Positions 58,101 through 64,000 of a stretch of DNA of 64,000 nucleotides are shown piece after piece (the first letter of the stretch is position 1; each line of letters begins with the position of its first letter). Source of the DNA: Apoderus coryli. Lineage: Eukaryota; Arthropoda; Insecta; Coleoptera; Attelabidae. The stretch is taken from contig OU452198.1 of NCBI GenBank assembly GCA_911728435.2, forward strand, positions 11,814,001 through 11,878,000, read 5' to 3'. Position numbers and translations under genes: made by a program. A model generated the notes under the pieces. That model saw only the letters and a list, made by a program, of their open reading frames with translations. It made no database searches and was not told the DNA's origin.

Positions 58101-61100
58101 TGGAGTTTTGTCTGAGCCAGCTTCCTTATTCACATCCAGAGCAGCTAAACCAGTGTATACACTTGAAATCGATAACACACAATTTGAAATTAAATTTAGA
58201 GCAGAACAAGATGGCAGACCCGGCTCGCTAAGGTCACGATCGGAATAAACGTATAAACAATACTCAGCAAACAGGTTTGCCAATTCAGGCTCGATAACTA
58301 TTCTTTGGTCATTCCAAAACATTTTCACAGGAAACACGTTTTGGAATTTTCCACGATGCACGAAATCCATGAAATTTGGAAAAATATTTAAATAATGTAC
58401 AAGTGGGTCAGAAAGTACTAACAAAAACAGAAGTTCTTACGCTCGTGTAATTTTGATCCGCTTGGATTTCTAACGAACTTAGTTATACGTGGCGTATTCT
58501 CGTTTCCGTGTTGAGTACGACATCGTAGGTCGCAAATTCAACTGAAATTTGTGGCTTATTTCGAGGTGCATAGGAAGAACTAAAATCATTTTGGAACAGT
58601 GCAGATCACAAAAATTGAAAGAATCAAAAAAACTGGGAATACGGGGGTCGTTTCAAACAAAATATCAGGTCATGTATGTTAATATATCAATAAGGGTTAT
58701 AGCTGGTAACCCAGTAAGTGTCAGGGGTTACGGTGTTCTTGCGAAAACGTGAATTTGCTGATTTTTTGTTGTTTCTGTAGAAATAAGTTGTAAAGGTAAG
58801 CAGATCTGTTTTTTTTATGAGCATTTATACCCTTGTTATATTGTTACTCTAGTGTACTTAACAATATTATTTATAGAAAATTATTGTTTAGTTTTATTTT
58901 GAACAAAATTTTTTTGTAAAATGTTGTGGTACTTTATAAGTACCACTACACGATAACTTGATTATTTGTTTCTATTAACATCATTTAATTATTTTTTTAG
59001 TTAAAATGGATTTTCCATTTAAATTAATCGGAATGACATATGACGAACTCATGGAGGATATTCAGGATCTAGAATCAGTCGTTAACGACTCGGACGAAAA
59101 ATGCCAGGAAGAGATTGACGAAACCGATACCCACAAGACATGATTCTTATAGAACCCGACACTGATGCCGAGTCAGAAGATGACCTCATTTGTTTTTTTT
59201 TTCGAAAATTAATTGTTTATTTTTATTTAAAAAAATAAGAATAAATGATTTTTTAGTTCTTGCTCCTCTTTTTTTCCATAAATATATTGCCCCTGAAAGA
59301 GTTAAAAAATCGAGGCCGCGCATAGGCCTCGTAATTTCAAATTCGTTTACTGCTTGCAGCTGCAGTCGGCAAAGATTTAATCGAACGAAAATAAAGGGCC
59401 GCGCCAAAGTGTTGCTTCTGTGCCGTTATATTATGTTCGGTGTTATTATTAAACGCATATTTATGTATAAGATATTGTTATAAGTATGCTAACCTTCGTC
59501 TGCTAATAGATCACTATCGATGTCTGGCATTTGTAAGGGTCGAACTGGCAATAACCAATTCATTACATTTACAATATGATGATTTTTATCAATTCTCGTT
59601 TCTTCAGTGGAATATTTGTAAAACAGTGTGGTAAAATCTGATAGTCGGTGTATTTCAGCCAAGAAATATTGTGAGAGATTTTGAAAGATCGGCGAAAGGA
59701 CCAATGCTTCAATTATGCCAATACAGCCCGTTTTATGTTTTGACAAATGCATCCAAGGTTCAAAATCGTAATGAGTTTCCAAATAGTCCATGTCAAATTC
59801 TTCAGCTAAAACTTTACATATAAAATTGCTACAAGTTTTTTTGTTCAAGGCTCGTTGAATAGAACAGAAATTAATGAAATCATTTGATGACCGTTTTTTT
59901 GCATTAAAATTATGGCGAATAATGTTCTTTTTTTGAGAGAATCTACCGTATCACAAGCTGTTGTGGTACACGTTTGCCTGTGATTGTTTATTAAATGTGG
60001 CAAGCGTTCCAAAACTGCAATTAGAATGTTTTTGGTATTTTCATGAATTTCTAAACACAGTAAATTAATCTGTTATAATCTAAGGTCGACACAACAAAAT
60101 TATATGTATATATGTTCAATCTCAGGTGGGGGAGATTTTTCCAGACATGTTTCGGATTCTTATTGTTCCATCATCAGGGCATTATGCATAGGATTATGTC
60201 AACAGATTGGTGTGAAATTAAACATTTATACATGCATTTGACGACATCTAATATGAGCAGGCAATGTTGGAAATTTGGATCACACTGCCTGCCGATCACT
60301 ACTGATGAGTTGTGGATCAACGAAACGGCCCGTCTGGTGAATGCATGGTGGTGTGAACCAAATTTTCACAATAGATGTCGCTAACAACATCTTGTTGTAA
60401 TTAGATTCTATATTACGTTGTAGAAGAAATGATATATCGAGTAGACAAATAATGACATGTTATACAGGGTTACTTTAATAAAAGTTTATTTTGAACGGGG
60501 AATCTAAAAATATATTCATATACAGGGCATTCCATTTAAAAAAACACAACTATGGTTTATTTCTTATATTTGTGACACCCTGTATTGATTCACAATATTT
60601 TTAAAATGTAGGCATAAATCATTTTTTTTTCCGTGACGAGAAAAAATATCTCTGGTGACAGGTAGGTGACATAAGTAAAGGTAGATATTTAATTTTAGGA
60701 AATTTTATTATACAAAAGTTACATTTTCTTCATATTATATCAAAACTGGCAATAATTTGTGACGCTACTTTTGCTGCTTCTACTGATTCCGGTGGAGTAT
60801 TCGCAATTTTTAAATGAAAAACAGAATGAAATTGACAGATATTTGATTACTGAAAGGTTTTTAAAACTTCAAATTTCACTTGGAGAATTTTCTGACTTGT
60901 AATATTGTTTAATATTAAATCGATGTTTTTCCCGTCACAGAAAAAAATATTATACACGGGAAATATACACACAATTATACACAAATATTATACACGGGAA
61001 AAAGGTTAGATTTTAGCTGTCAGTATTTTGTCTCCCTCCGCTGCGCGTCGAGAGACAACACAACCTCGAGCTAAAATCTAGTACTTTTTGCCCTTGTATA

Positions 61101-62424
61101 ATAAATAACTATTTTAAGAATGTTGGTGTCAGCAATAGTCAAATGTGTGGTCACTGTGGGACACCCTGTATACTCAACCTGATCTAGAATTACCTGCGAG
61201 TCCTATAACTTTGTATTGACTAAGCAAAACAAATGGTGAATACGAACGGGGATCAACTTCTAGAAATATTTCGCAAAACCTCAGGAAGATACTATTAACA
61301 TCTGGGAGATTTGATAACAGTTCTTTTATATCATGTAGATGATCTCGTGTCACCACTTGAACATAGTAATGAGTAAGCAAAGCGTGTTTATTGAGAACGT
61401 ACAGTTCGTTAGGAAATGTTGATGTAGCTCTTGCTGCGACTCTATAAGTAAATTATTAATGTTGTTAATGAAATATGATTTATTTTATCTAAGCATGTAA
61501 TGTAAGCTGAGAATAACGTACCTAACAAATAATGTCATCCAATTCTCAGGTCGTATCTCTGAAGGTAATGATAAAATGCTGTAATCGCGTTCGGGGTAGC
61601 ATTCATAAACACATTCTAATAATAGAATAATGCAATCTTCATGATCGTCATGATGGACAACCACTTCCATACAAAAAGCATTTTCTTCACCACGAAATGT
61701 TGGCAGTTTTGCTGATTCCTGCGATGATTCTGCAAAAATATTTTTTTTGTAGTTTTCTTCTTTTGATTCGAAGCAAATATTAATTTAGTTAACAAAAAAT
61801 GGATAGAAATTAAAACGCAAAGGTAATTTTTAAAATTATTGCAATTTTGCATAAACCGATAGGGGTATTTTTATTAAAGATTTGGATTTTTATGTAAACA
61901 TAAACATAAACATTACATTTTGAAAATATAATTTTAAATTACCGAAACATTTTTTAATAATTTTTTGTACAGGGTGTCCCACCGGGAACCAAATGGATCA
62001 GTATATAGAAAACTATACATATACAATATTGACAAATAGTGTAAAGGATAATGAGCAATTCTTACTACTTGACAGTTTATCCATTAGTTCCACATAAGCG
62101 ATTCTCGGATCGTTTACGTCAGTGTTCTTCTCATCATAATCATCCAGAAGTTTATATCGACTCATAACTTGTGACAACATATCAAATTCCATGCTGCCAA
62201 TTTGACTTTCTCTTATTGCATCCACATCTTTATTTTGTCGCATATATTCATCCTCGTCTTCGTCTTGGTATATCATAATTGAAGATGATGTCAATACCAA
62301 TGAATAATCACTTATTGAATCGATCAGTTCCAATAGTTCTTCTTCTGAATTTTGATCTGCTTCTTTTATTGTATCTTTGAAGTCTGTGATAGTTTGTCTA
62401 TTTGCTTCTTCAATTTCTATTAAC
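37191..62424 (-). CDS. CFAP61: CFAP61, cilia- and flagella-associated protein 61 (15 exons, N-terminus outside window)
   Basis: CFAP61/FAP61 belongs to the calmodulin- and spoke-associated complex at the base of radial spoke 3 and is needed for motile cilia and sperm tails. Minus-strand exons: about 62424-62066, 61729-61522, 61441-61194, 59805-59494, 56362-56181, 56121-55968, 53129-52893, 48052-47849, 47321-47127, 43360-43123, 42955-42829, 42075-41965, 40962-40774, 38101-38036 and 37412-37191 (stop). Every join is in phase with GT-AG sites. Landmarks: an acidic linker (exon at 62 kb), SILSLPSEIRP, FDMDYLETHYDFEPW, the nucleotide-binding strand-loop KIVVVGCSSTAMAFL, GTLSKIDRKEKYIVL, KYDLLFLMLG, SIVIYGHFLQVYTC, NDSSIYSAGTLTKYSR (the second FAD-site block), RLPGGIYYLCISKPG, SLWGKHERLLNNL. 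This is the family's Rossmann-type FAD/NAD fold; the N-terminal GNAT-like part should lie beyond 63 kb. No frame damage is seen. The 5' limit of the first listed exon is approximate. Confidence 0.92.
38399..39393. mobile_element. Inverted-repeat element with CACTGTGTCCAAGATAAGA ends
   Basis: Both ends (CACTGTGTCCAAGATAAGA and its reverse) are flanked by TA, and the arms match for several hundred bp (to about 38830 and from about 39065). Each arm has a hammerhead-like segment in opposite orientation (38650-38685 minus, 39210-39250 plus) with CUGAUGA or a decayed form, a GUUU/AAAC stem and GAAACGU, but no good stem I. It lies in CFAP61's last intron but one. Confidence 0.75.
40110..40510 (+). 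repeat. Partial arm of the CACTGTGTCC family with hammerhead-like core
   Basis: Holds AACAATAAAAAATCCTGGGC, then a core where CUGAUGA has become UUGAUGA, a GUUU/AAAC stem and GAAACGUC (40267-40303), then the ATCTGTAAAAATAATGTCAG block. It ends before the terminal repeat. Confidence 0.6.
41890..41935 (+). repeat. Truncated remnant of the canonical-hammerhead repeat
   Basis: CTGCCGATCACTACTGATGAG matches stem I and the first core box of the unit at 60296, then the similarity stops before stem II is complete. Not functional. Confidence 0.55.
42395..42560 (+). mobile_element. Mariner-type transposase N-terminal relic
   Basis: The frame MNRYTRQERGIIASDFL and the downstream RSLDTNWANTRL echo the sequence at 53230-53400 (AATGTCA/TTTGACATTTGT flank, CACCAACTGGGCAAA). 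It matches the start of the better copy at 53.2 kb; the rest is lost. Confidence 0.45.
43530..43793 (-). other. Unidentified open frame in CFAP61 intron
   Basis: A minus-strand frame of about 87 codons (RRLTAIGLFAGAYVSLKNIV) continues without stops. It overlaps the edge of the repeat arm at 43775-44065, shows no known domain, and does not fit CFAP61 phase. Confidence 0.25.
43775..44065 (+). repeat. Single arm of the CACTGTGTCC family
   Basis: Begins at a decayed hammerhead-like core (AGTTGAGCATGGGTTTTCC then GAAACGTTG), continues through CATCTGTAAAAATG and AAAATTCTCGAAAACTG, and ends TCTCATCTTGGACACACTGT next to TA. Confidence 0.65.
44429..44468 (-). ncRNA. Hammerhead motif, reduced stem III
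   Basis: On the minus strand CUGAUGA (44458-44464) is followed by one extra U, stem II GGAG/CUCC with a 5-nt loop, GAAA, the palindrome ACAUGU and C as cleavage base. Stem I is short (GG with CC, then a bulge before AA/UU). The core is intact; the weak stem I lowers confidence in activity. Confidence 0.7.
44572..46068 (-). mobile_element. P-element-like transposon, C-terminal transposase relic
   Basis: Inverted ends AGAGAACAACAGAGAAT are flanked by the exact 8 bp duplication GTTTTAAG (44564-44571 and 46069-46076), as for P elements. The minus strand from about 45210 to 44779 encodes YVCGYLIKKCNKIHICDKYA, then HPCSNFPKKYVMKLYFRLRL and a stop. That resembles the C-terminal Cys/His and helical region of insect P/THAP-type transposases. 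The THAP and catalytic parts are absent. Confidence 0.7.
46077..47126. other. Intron sequence, no recognised feature
   Basis: A weak direct repetition of TTCTAGTTTTTGAA-like motifs occurs at 46790-46910. Nothing else is supported. Confidence 0.45.
47581..47622 (-). ncRNA. Hammerhead ribozyme, reduced stem III
   Basis: On the minus strand stem I GCCA pairs with UGGC (47619-47622 with 47581-47584). The core is CUGACGA, then one extra U, stem II GGAAA/UUUCC with a 6-nt loop, GAAA, the palindrome ACAUGU, and C at the cleavage site. All required core bases are present. Stem III has only two pairs within one molecule, so dimer pairing is expected. Confidence 0.83.
48053..49394. other. CFAP61 intron with scattered TE ends
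   Basis: A CAGGGTGTTC element end lies at about 48693 and its likely reverse (CGCCCTGTA) at about 48755. A 72-codon frame at 48827-49045 (+) may be transposon-derived but has no clear domain. Confidence 0.4.
49395..51339. mobile_element. Large nested palindrome of TA-target elements with a transposase relic in the loop
   Basis: CAGGGTGTCCCAAATA and its reverse at 51339 are flanked by TA, and the arms match over more than 450 bp. Within each arm lie further CAGGGTGTCC ends (49674, and reversed at about 51050), so several elements are nested symmetrically. The loop (about 49900-50780) holds the transposase relic at 50165-50570. A solo copy of the right arm, including sequence just outside this palindrome, is at 60480-60640. 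Confidence 0.85.
50165..50570 (+). pseudogene. Mariner-type transposase, internally deleted
   Basis: N-terminal helix-turn-helix region: SKGERIDMIFIMGEWSKNAL, ASRVYAQRLL and NHPKKAVFERLLRQF, the DUF4817-like start of insect DDE transposases. Then RVEFCTWARNKIIANENFF, normally just before the second catalytic block, jumps to EEMKNQINEAFRSVTPG and, after a frameshift, KKRIHMCLESNHFEHLL with a stop, the usual C-terminus. The catalytic Asp residues are deleted. Confidence 0.8.
51340..52189. other. CFAP61 intron, no recognised feature
   Basis: AT-rich. No ORF with a motif and no clear repeat. Confidence 0.5.
52190..52715. repeat. Three-unit tandem repeat, about 165 bp per unit
   Basis: TTTTTGCTACCAGATACGT with TTAGTGGAG follows CTTCATTACCTAATCCCATC in each unit, at about 52300, 52475 and 52645. 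The units differ by point changes and small indels. The array ends about 180 bp downstream, in CFAP61's direction of transcription, of the exon at 52893-53129. Confidence 0.8.
53181..54060 (+). pseudogene. Mariner-type DDE transposase, full-length-like but decayed
   Basis: Read across frames, in order: RVRGRPTPTGQTLRRLAAHL, DLTMFPYKVQTVHQL, NYRFWSTANPR, EKPLHPLNITAWYAV, an ECYTTFSFLNWMDWDW block, and finally VPDFFLWTFL and LVYVN near 53975-54035. These match the order of the insect transposases with TA target sites. Many stops and frameshifts. It begins about 50 bp from the CFAP61 exon at 53129 on the opposite strand. Confidence 0.75.
54296..55382. mobile_element. 1.1 kb palindrome with about 400 bp arms
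   Basis: The outer arms (ATTTTATGTCAAAAATTACG; ACGCCTACGTATATTTTTTT) and inner arms starting at CAGGGTATTTGAAAAA (about 54447) are mirrored at 55200-55382. GCCATGATGGCTTTAGA and its reverse mark the inner limit. The inner CAGGGTATTTG ends flanked by TA suggest a MITE (about 54447-55256) inside a larger inverted unit. A GA-rich run follows at 55381. Confidence 0.8.
55383..55967. other. CFAP61 intron with a small imperfect palindrome
   Basis: AAAGTTACTTTACAGCACTG with GTGCGGAAAG at 55640-55680 is partly mirrored by GTGCGGTAAAGTGCTACTTT at 55848-55870. It may be a MITE of about 240 bp; otherwise nothing seen. Confidence 0.4.
56500..58430 (-). mobile_element. Jockey-type LINE RT, degenerate
   Basis: Minus-strand pieces in order: AGSDKTPPIFLRNCA (RT fingers), YTDLPKIFDRVSH (first palm block, changed from the usual Asp-x-x-KAFD), LFVNDIARCFLNSNFKLFAD with ADDLK intact, ELSSVATVRDLGV, and near 56800-56990 MARVPARRHRF and LTTLEARRDKGDL. 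At least three frame changes and several stops. The 3' end is near 56500. It occupies the 3.1 kb CFAP61 intron between 56363 and 59493. Confidence 0.75.
59006..59190 (+). pseudogene. Acidic ORF start, possibly a piggyBac N-terminus
   Basis: MDFPFKLIGMTYDELMEDIQ is followed by an Asp/Glu-rich stretch, broken by a frameshift near 59138 and continuing as EPDTDAESEDDL. The acidic start is like piggyBac transposases, but no domain follows and I see no TTAA-bounded ends. Confidence 0.3.
59860..60069 (-). other. Unassigned coding-like segment beside a CFAP61 exon
   Basis: The minus-strand frame CLEIHENTKNILIAVLERLP with HRQTCTTTACDTVDSL runs about 45 codons and shifts frame at a 7-A run near 59933. 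It does not fit CFAP61: the preceding and following exons already join in phase without it. Probably part of a transposon. Confidence 0.3.
60141..60183 (-). ncRNA. Degenerate hammerhead, reduced stem III
   Basis: On the minus strand CUGAUGA is followed by one U, a poor stem II (GGA with UCC), GAAA, the palindrome ACAUGU and C. Stem I (GCC with UGG) is thrown out of register by a missing A next to the core, so activity is doubtful. Confidence 0.5.
60235..60400 (+). repeat. Interspersed repeat unit containing the canonical hammerhead
   Basis: Shares blocks with 15890-16200 (minus strand) and 41890-41935: GACATCTAAT, GCAGGCAATGTTGGAAAT, GCCTGCCGATCAC and GAATGCATGGTGGTGTGAA. No ORF. The unit is a few hundred bp; its limits are not clear. 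Confidence 0.7.
60296..60340 (+). ncRNA. Canonical hammerhead ribozyme
   Basis: All parts are present. Stem I UCACUA (60296-60301) pairs with UGGUGA (60335-60340), six pairs with one G-U. The core box CUGAUGA is at 60302-60308. Stem II GUUG/CAAC (60309-60312 with 60318-60321) closes a 5-nt loop. GAA follows at 60322-60324. Stem III ACG/CGU (60325-60327 with 60331-60333) closes a 3-nt loop, and the cleavage base C is 60334, giving the standard GUC site. No extra bases in the core. The open ends are in stem I, so it is type I. Confidence 0.93.
60480..60640. repeat. Solo arm related to the 49395-51339 palindrome
   Basis: GGGGAATCTAAAAATATATT, CAGGGCATTCCATTTAAAA, TTTGTGACACCCTGTAT and CACAATATTTTTAAAATGTA match 51255-51385 in the same order, continuing past the CAGGGTG end. 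The shared unit is therefore larger than the terminal-repeat element. Confidence 0.75.
60950..61105. repeat. Short palindromic element
   Basis: TTATACACGGGAAAAAGG and GATTTTAGCTGTCAG are mirrored by GAGCTAAAATC and TTGCCCTTGTATAA, with a GC-rich centre (CCGCTGCGCGTCGAGAG). Looks like a small MITE. Confidence 0.55.
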
Positions 62425-62674
62425 CTTGTTTCAATAACAATAAATGAATACCTCAACGTTTATTATAACTTGTTAACTAGCTGAGACTCACATTCTATTA
62501 GAAGTTTTGGGAAAATTATAGCTAGGTACATCAACTTTCTTATATCAAATACAACATCCTGTGATTTATTTTAAAGAAGTAGTCCATTCTGAAGTGGAGT
62601 GAATGTATTGTAATAGGAAATAAAACGTCTGACTCCACAAAATCAATTTAATACATTACACTTAAAGTGTTATG

Positions 62675-62716
62675 TCCAAACATGTTTCGAAGCTCACTAG
62701 CTTCATCATCAGTGGC
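62675..62716 (-). ncRNA. Hammerhead ribozyme, left arm
   Basis: On the minus strand stem I CCA pairs with UGG, then CUGAUGA, one extra U, a perfect stem II GAAGC/GCUUC with a 6-nt loop, GAAA, the palindrome ACAUGU and U at the cleavage site. The core is complete; GUU in place of GUC is an allowed site. Confidence 0.78.
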
Positions 62717-62965
62717 AAAATTACTACGCAGCAACTGAGAGTTGCTGCGTAGAAACTAACCACATAAGATATAAAAAATTTTATAAGTTCAATAGTTAGA
62801 ATGATTACGAAAAAGAAAAAAGCATAAATATGTAGTAACATAATTTAATTTCATTTAATTTCATTAGTATTAACAAGATTTTTTTCCTCAAAATAACTTC
62901 AACACATTACTCTTAACTTACTCATAATAATGTAACATTTTCAAATACAATTTCTCTAAATTTTG

Positions 62966-63005
62966 CCACTGATGATGAAGCTAGTGAGCTTCGAAACATG
63001 TTTGG
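62966..63005 (+). ncRNA. Hammerhead ribozyme, right arm
   Basis: Same sequence as the left-arm copy on the other strand: CCA (62966-62968), CUGAUGA (62969-62975), stem II GAAGC/GCUUC, GAAAC from 62993, ACAUGU, then UGG at 63003-63005. Confidence 0.78.
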
Positions 63006-63244
63006 ACATAACACTTTAAGTGTAATGTATTAAATTGATTTTGTGGAGTCAGACGTTTTATTTCCTATTACAATCCTGTGATTTATTTAGATTTTTTCGT
63101 TAGATTATCTCAACAATAGGATACTGACAAATTCACTTTAAAGTTATTAGGAAAGTATTTGGACCCGTATAACAAACAGTGTCAGTTGAATCAGCGCTTT
63201 GTAAATACAATTTGAAATATGCCCCCGGCTTGTAGGTCCGTCTT

Positions 63245-63470
63245 ATGACTCACTTTTGTGACATGTTTGCGGGAACGGTCATTCAACTTGTTAAGGATGA
63301 ACTGCCGATGTCGGGGGGAATTGAGAGACTCTTCAACCTTCGTAGACTGCAAGCTGGGAGAAAGATCGTATCCACATCAGTTATTGAGCTTCAATACGTG
63401 GATGACAATGTTGTCGTAGCTGATACAGAGGAGGATCTTCAATATATACTATACAGGGTGACTCACCCTA
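63245..63470 (+). mobile_element. LINE RT fragment
   Basis: MTHFCDMFAGTVIQLVKDEL, then GIERLFNLRRLQAGRKI and IELQYVDDNVVVADTEEDLQ, an RT active-site strand with VDD preceded by the usual FNL-RL-A-TK region. The frame is cut at about 63452 by a CAGGGTGACTC element end. Confidence 0.7.
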
Positions 63471-63575
63471 GATGCGACGGTCTACTGTGGCAAAACTTTT
63501 CAGATTTCCAAAATTCTTTCAACGTCTAATTTTGTAGACCTATTAGGACTACATTCTAAAATAGGTGCCATTTAT

Positions 63576-63869
63576 ACAGGGTGTTACATTATCCGGCAGC
63601 ATATCAAACTTACGTTTTTTTAAATTGAACACCCTACATATTATTTTATATTGTTACGCCAATGCGTTTTGCAAATAGTAGGTATTTCATAAGATGTACA
63701 ACATCCTGTAGTAAAATAATCCATTTTACATTGGTTCGACAAGCTACCCATAAAAATTTTGATTTTTTCAAATCGGACACCCTGTATATTATCTCACTAT
63801 TAAAAAGCCAACATTCTAACGGTTCAAAAAACGTAAGTTTGATATGCTACGGGATAATGTAACACCCTG
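63576..63869. mobile_element. MITE with TA target site
   Basis: CAGGGTGTTACATTATCC with GCATATCAAACTTACG is mirrored at 63820-63869, with TA on both sides. Internal copies of the same end (ACACCCTGTATA at 63778; ACACCCTACATA at 63630) hint at nesting. No coding. Confidence 0.88.
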
Positions 63870-63898
63870 TATACGGACATACAAATTATTGTCAGCGG

Positions 63899-64000
63899 CA
63901 GTGGCGTACCTATAAGGGAGGGGGTTGTACAATGCCACAGGCCCATATTCAAAATGGGACGCACTCTCGCTAGACCCGGAAGCATTTTTCCGTTTCCTAT
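63899..64000 (+). mobile_element. Left end of a hAT-type element, cut by the window edge
   Basis: CAGTGGCGTACCTATAAGGG followed by a G-run and a GGCCC-containing stretch is typical of the terminus of many insect hAT elements. The rest is beyond the window. Confidence 0.5.

Larger units (their letters stand above)
62608..63073. mobile_element. Inverted-repeat element with a hammerhead in each arm
   Basis: The outer ends TTGTAATAGGAAATAAAACG and the exact reverse at 63073 bracket arms of about 110 bp, both containing GACTCCACAAAATC, CATTACACTTAAAGTG and a hammerhead (62675-62716 minus; 62966-63005 plus). The spacer of about 230 bp contains a 15 bp hairpin (CTACGCAGCAACT). No coding. It lies upstream of the first CFAP61 exon seen. 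Confidence 0.85.

Noticed and set aside
57599..58248. Plus-strand ORFs of 147 and 69 codons
   Set aside because: Antisense shadows of the degenerate LINE at 56.5-58.4 kb.
59860..60069. Extra CFAP61 exon with a homopolymer frameshift
   Set aside because: The exons at 61194-61441 and 59494-59805 already join in phase, and the segment has no counterpart in the family.

Overview
This window reads as an AT-rich nuclear insect genome. The basis is GT-AG introns, three recognisable animal genes with insect-like divergence, and a dense load of nested transposable elements of types common in insects: Jockey/CR1-type LINEs, piggyBac, hAT, Harbinger, P-like elements, mariner-type elements with TA target sites, and hammerhead-ribozyme units. 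The TE mix suggests a beetle or another insect with a large genome, but nothing seen settles the order.

Layout. (1) 1006-23158 (+): the last eight exons of an SLC37A1/A2-type sugar-phosphate exchanger. Its introns hold a Jockey element broken by two younger insertions (2-7.6 kb), an NHS/Guk-holder-like pseudogene (9.4-10.8 kb), a foldback unit carrying reverse transcriptase pieces (10.8-13.5 kb), a Harbinger element (14.6-15.75 kb) and hAT-type elements. (2) 23.45-24.2 kb: a tandem array of about 76 bp units just after the gene. (3) 24727-28999 (-): a complete three-exon gene for PEN-2, the smallest gamma-secretase subunit (101 aa), with an internally deleted piggyBac in intron 1. (4) 29-37 kb: TE-derived sequence with no host gene seen, including an intact-looking LINE reverse transcriptase nested in a hAT-type element with an 8 bp target duplication. 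(5) 37191-about 62420 (-): fifteen exons of CFAP61, an axonemal radial-spoke/CSC protein. All exon phases join without conflict, and the N-terminus lies beyond the window. Its introns hold transposase relics, a P-like element and long palindromes.

The three host genes look functionally unrelated (ER sugar-phosphate transport, gamma-secretase, motile cilia or sperm flagella). SLC37 and pen-2 converge; pen-2 and CFAP61 run in the same direction.

The most notable signal is a set of hammerhead ribozymes. One at 60296-60340 is a complete canonical hammerhead. Several others have a stem III reduced to a palindromic ACGU or ACAUGU, the kind known from Penelope-like elements, and two pairs sit in the opposite arms of large inverted repeats. 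I could not run searches. Family names rest on motifs I recognise, and exon limits rest on splice sites, phase and protein similarity.
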